NCBI RefSeq assembly: GCF_016879755.1
Contig: NZ_WOFU01000005.1
Location: 124,001-188,000 of the forward strand
Direction: 5' to 3'
Source: Bacillus sp. B15-48
GTDB lineage: Bacteria; Bacillota; Bacilli; Bacillales; Cytobacillaceae
Length of the DNA stretch: 64,000 nucleotides
Part shown: positions 63,862-64,000 of the stretch, piece by piece
Position numbering within the stretch: the stretch's first letter is position 1
How the letters are laid out: the number at the start of each line of letters is the position of its first letter
Translations under genes and position numbers: made by a program
Notes under the pieces: generated by a model
What the model saw: only the letters and a program-made list of their open reading frames with translations
Database searches by the model: none
Told to the model about the DNA's origin: nothing

Positions 63862-64000
63862 CTATTCAACAATCTCTAAAAAGATCTTCTTTTGTTGTGA
63901 CGATCCTGCTGCATAGACGACAGTTCGAATGGCCTTTGCAACGCGCCCTTGTTTTCCAATTACTTTTCCCATATCACTTTTATGAACAGATAGAAAATAC
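63862..64000 (-). CDS. khpA: KH-domain RNA-binding protein KhpA (YlqC), partial at window edge
   Basis: The last 45 residues are visible, continuing outside the window. They contain the KH GxxG loop in MGKVIGKQGRVAKAIRTVV, and the end matches the family length. Neighbours are ylqD and, beyond the window, rpsP in related Bacilli. KhpA works with KhpB in RNA chaperoning and cell-size control in other Firmicutes. Confidence 0.9.
   Translation of the reverse strand, partial: YFLSVHKSDMGKVIGKQGRVAKAIRTVVYAAGSSQQKKIFLEIVE

Overview
The window is a chromosomal segment of an endospore-forming, low-GC Gram-positive bacterium of the Bacillaceae. Every convincing gene lies on the minus strand, and the order follows the Bacillus subtilis segment running from rpsP-ylqC down to ymfJ, in reverse orientation. 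Support for this includes dpaA/dpaB (spore dipicolinate synthase), spoIIIE, mlpA, codY, the clpQ-clpY pair, a Gram-positive PolC, strong AGGAGG-type ribosome binding sites, and frequent GTG/TTG starts. No phage, insertion sequence, CRISPR array, rRNA or tRNA was found.

From the transcription-upstream end (high coordinates) to the downstream end, the layout is as follows. (1) 60.8-64 kb: khpA (partial), ylqD, rimM, trmD, rplS and lepB, for ribosome maturation and secretion. (2) 55.7-60.8 kb: rbgA, rnhB, sucC-sucD and dprA. (3) 48-55.5 kb: topA, trmFO, xerC, hslV, hslU and codY. (4) 40.3-47.8 kb: rpsB, tsf, pyrH, frr, uppS, dxr, cdsA and rasP, for translation, isoprenoid/lipid-carrier synthesis and intramembrane proteolysis. 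(5) 34-40.3 kb: proS and polC. (6) 25.8-33.6 kb: the rimP-nusA-rnpM-ylxQ-infB-ylxP-rbfA translation/transcription operon, then truB, ribF and rpsO. (7) 19.9-25.6 kb: pnp, ylxY, mlpA and ymxH. (8) 12-19.8 kb: dpaA-dpaB, asd-dapG-dapA (lysine/DAP/dipicolinate branch), RNase J, tepA and ylzJ. (9) 4.3-11.8 kb: spoIIIE and a four-gene nucleoside ABC importer (nupN-O-P-Q). (10) 0-3.9 kb: ymfF, ymfH, ymfI and ymfJ.

The asd-dapG-dapA genes make dihydrodipicolinate, which dpaA/dpaB oxidise to spore dipicolinic acid. The rimP-to-rpsO and rplS/rpsB/tsf/frr clusters supply ribosome and translation functions. Many rho-independent terminators separate the transcription units.

Compared with the B. subtilis order, as I remember it, two flagellum-related blocks are missing: the large fla/che operon between codY and rpsB, and the ylqG-ylqH pair between rnhB and sucC. 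The main unexplained features are intergenic. A degenerate 41-42 bp tandem array with an AGTACT core lies between pnp and ylxY. Two near-identical ~120 bp structured repeats abut the polC stop codon, with a relative downstream of nupQ (upstream of ymfF). A composite hairpin region lies between mlpA and ymxH. Within genes, initiation factor 2 carries four 13-residue tandem repeats. I did not find a clearly new multi-gene system; this is mostly conserved core genome.
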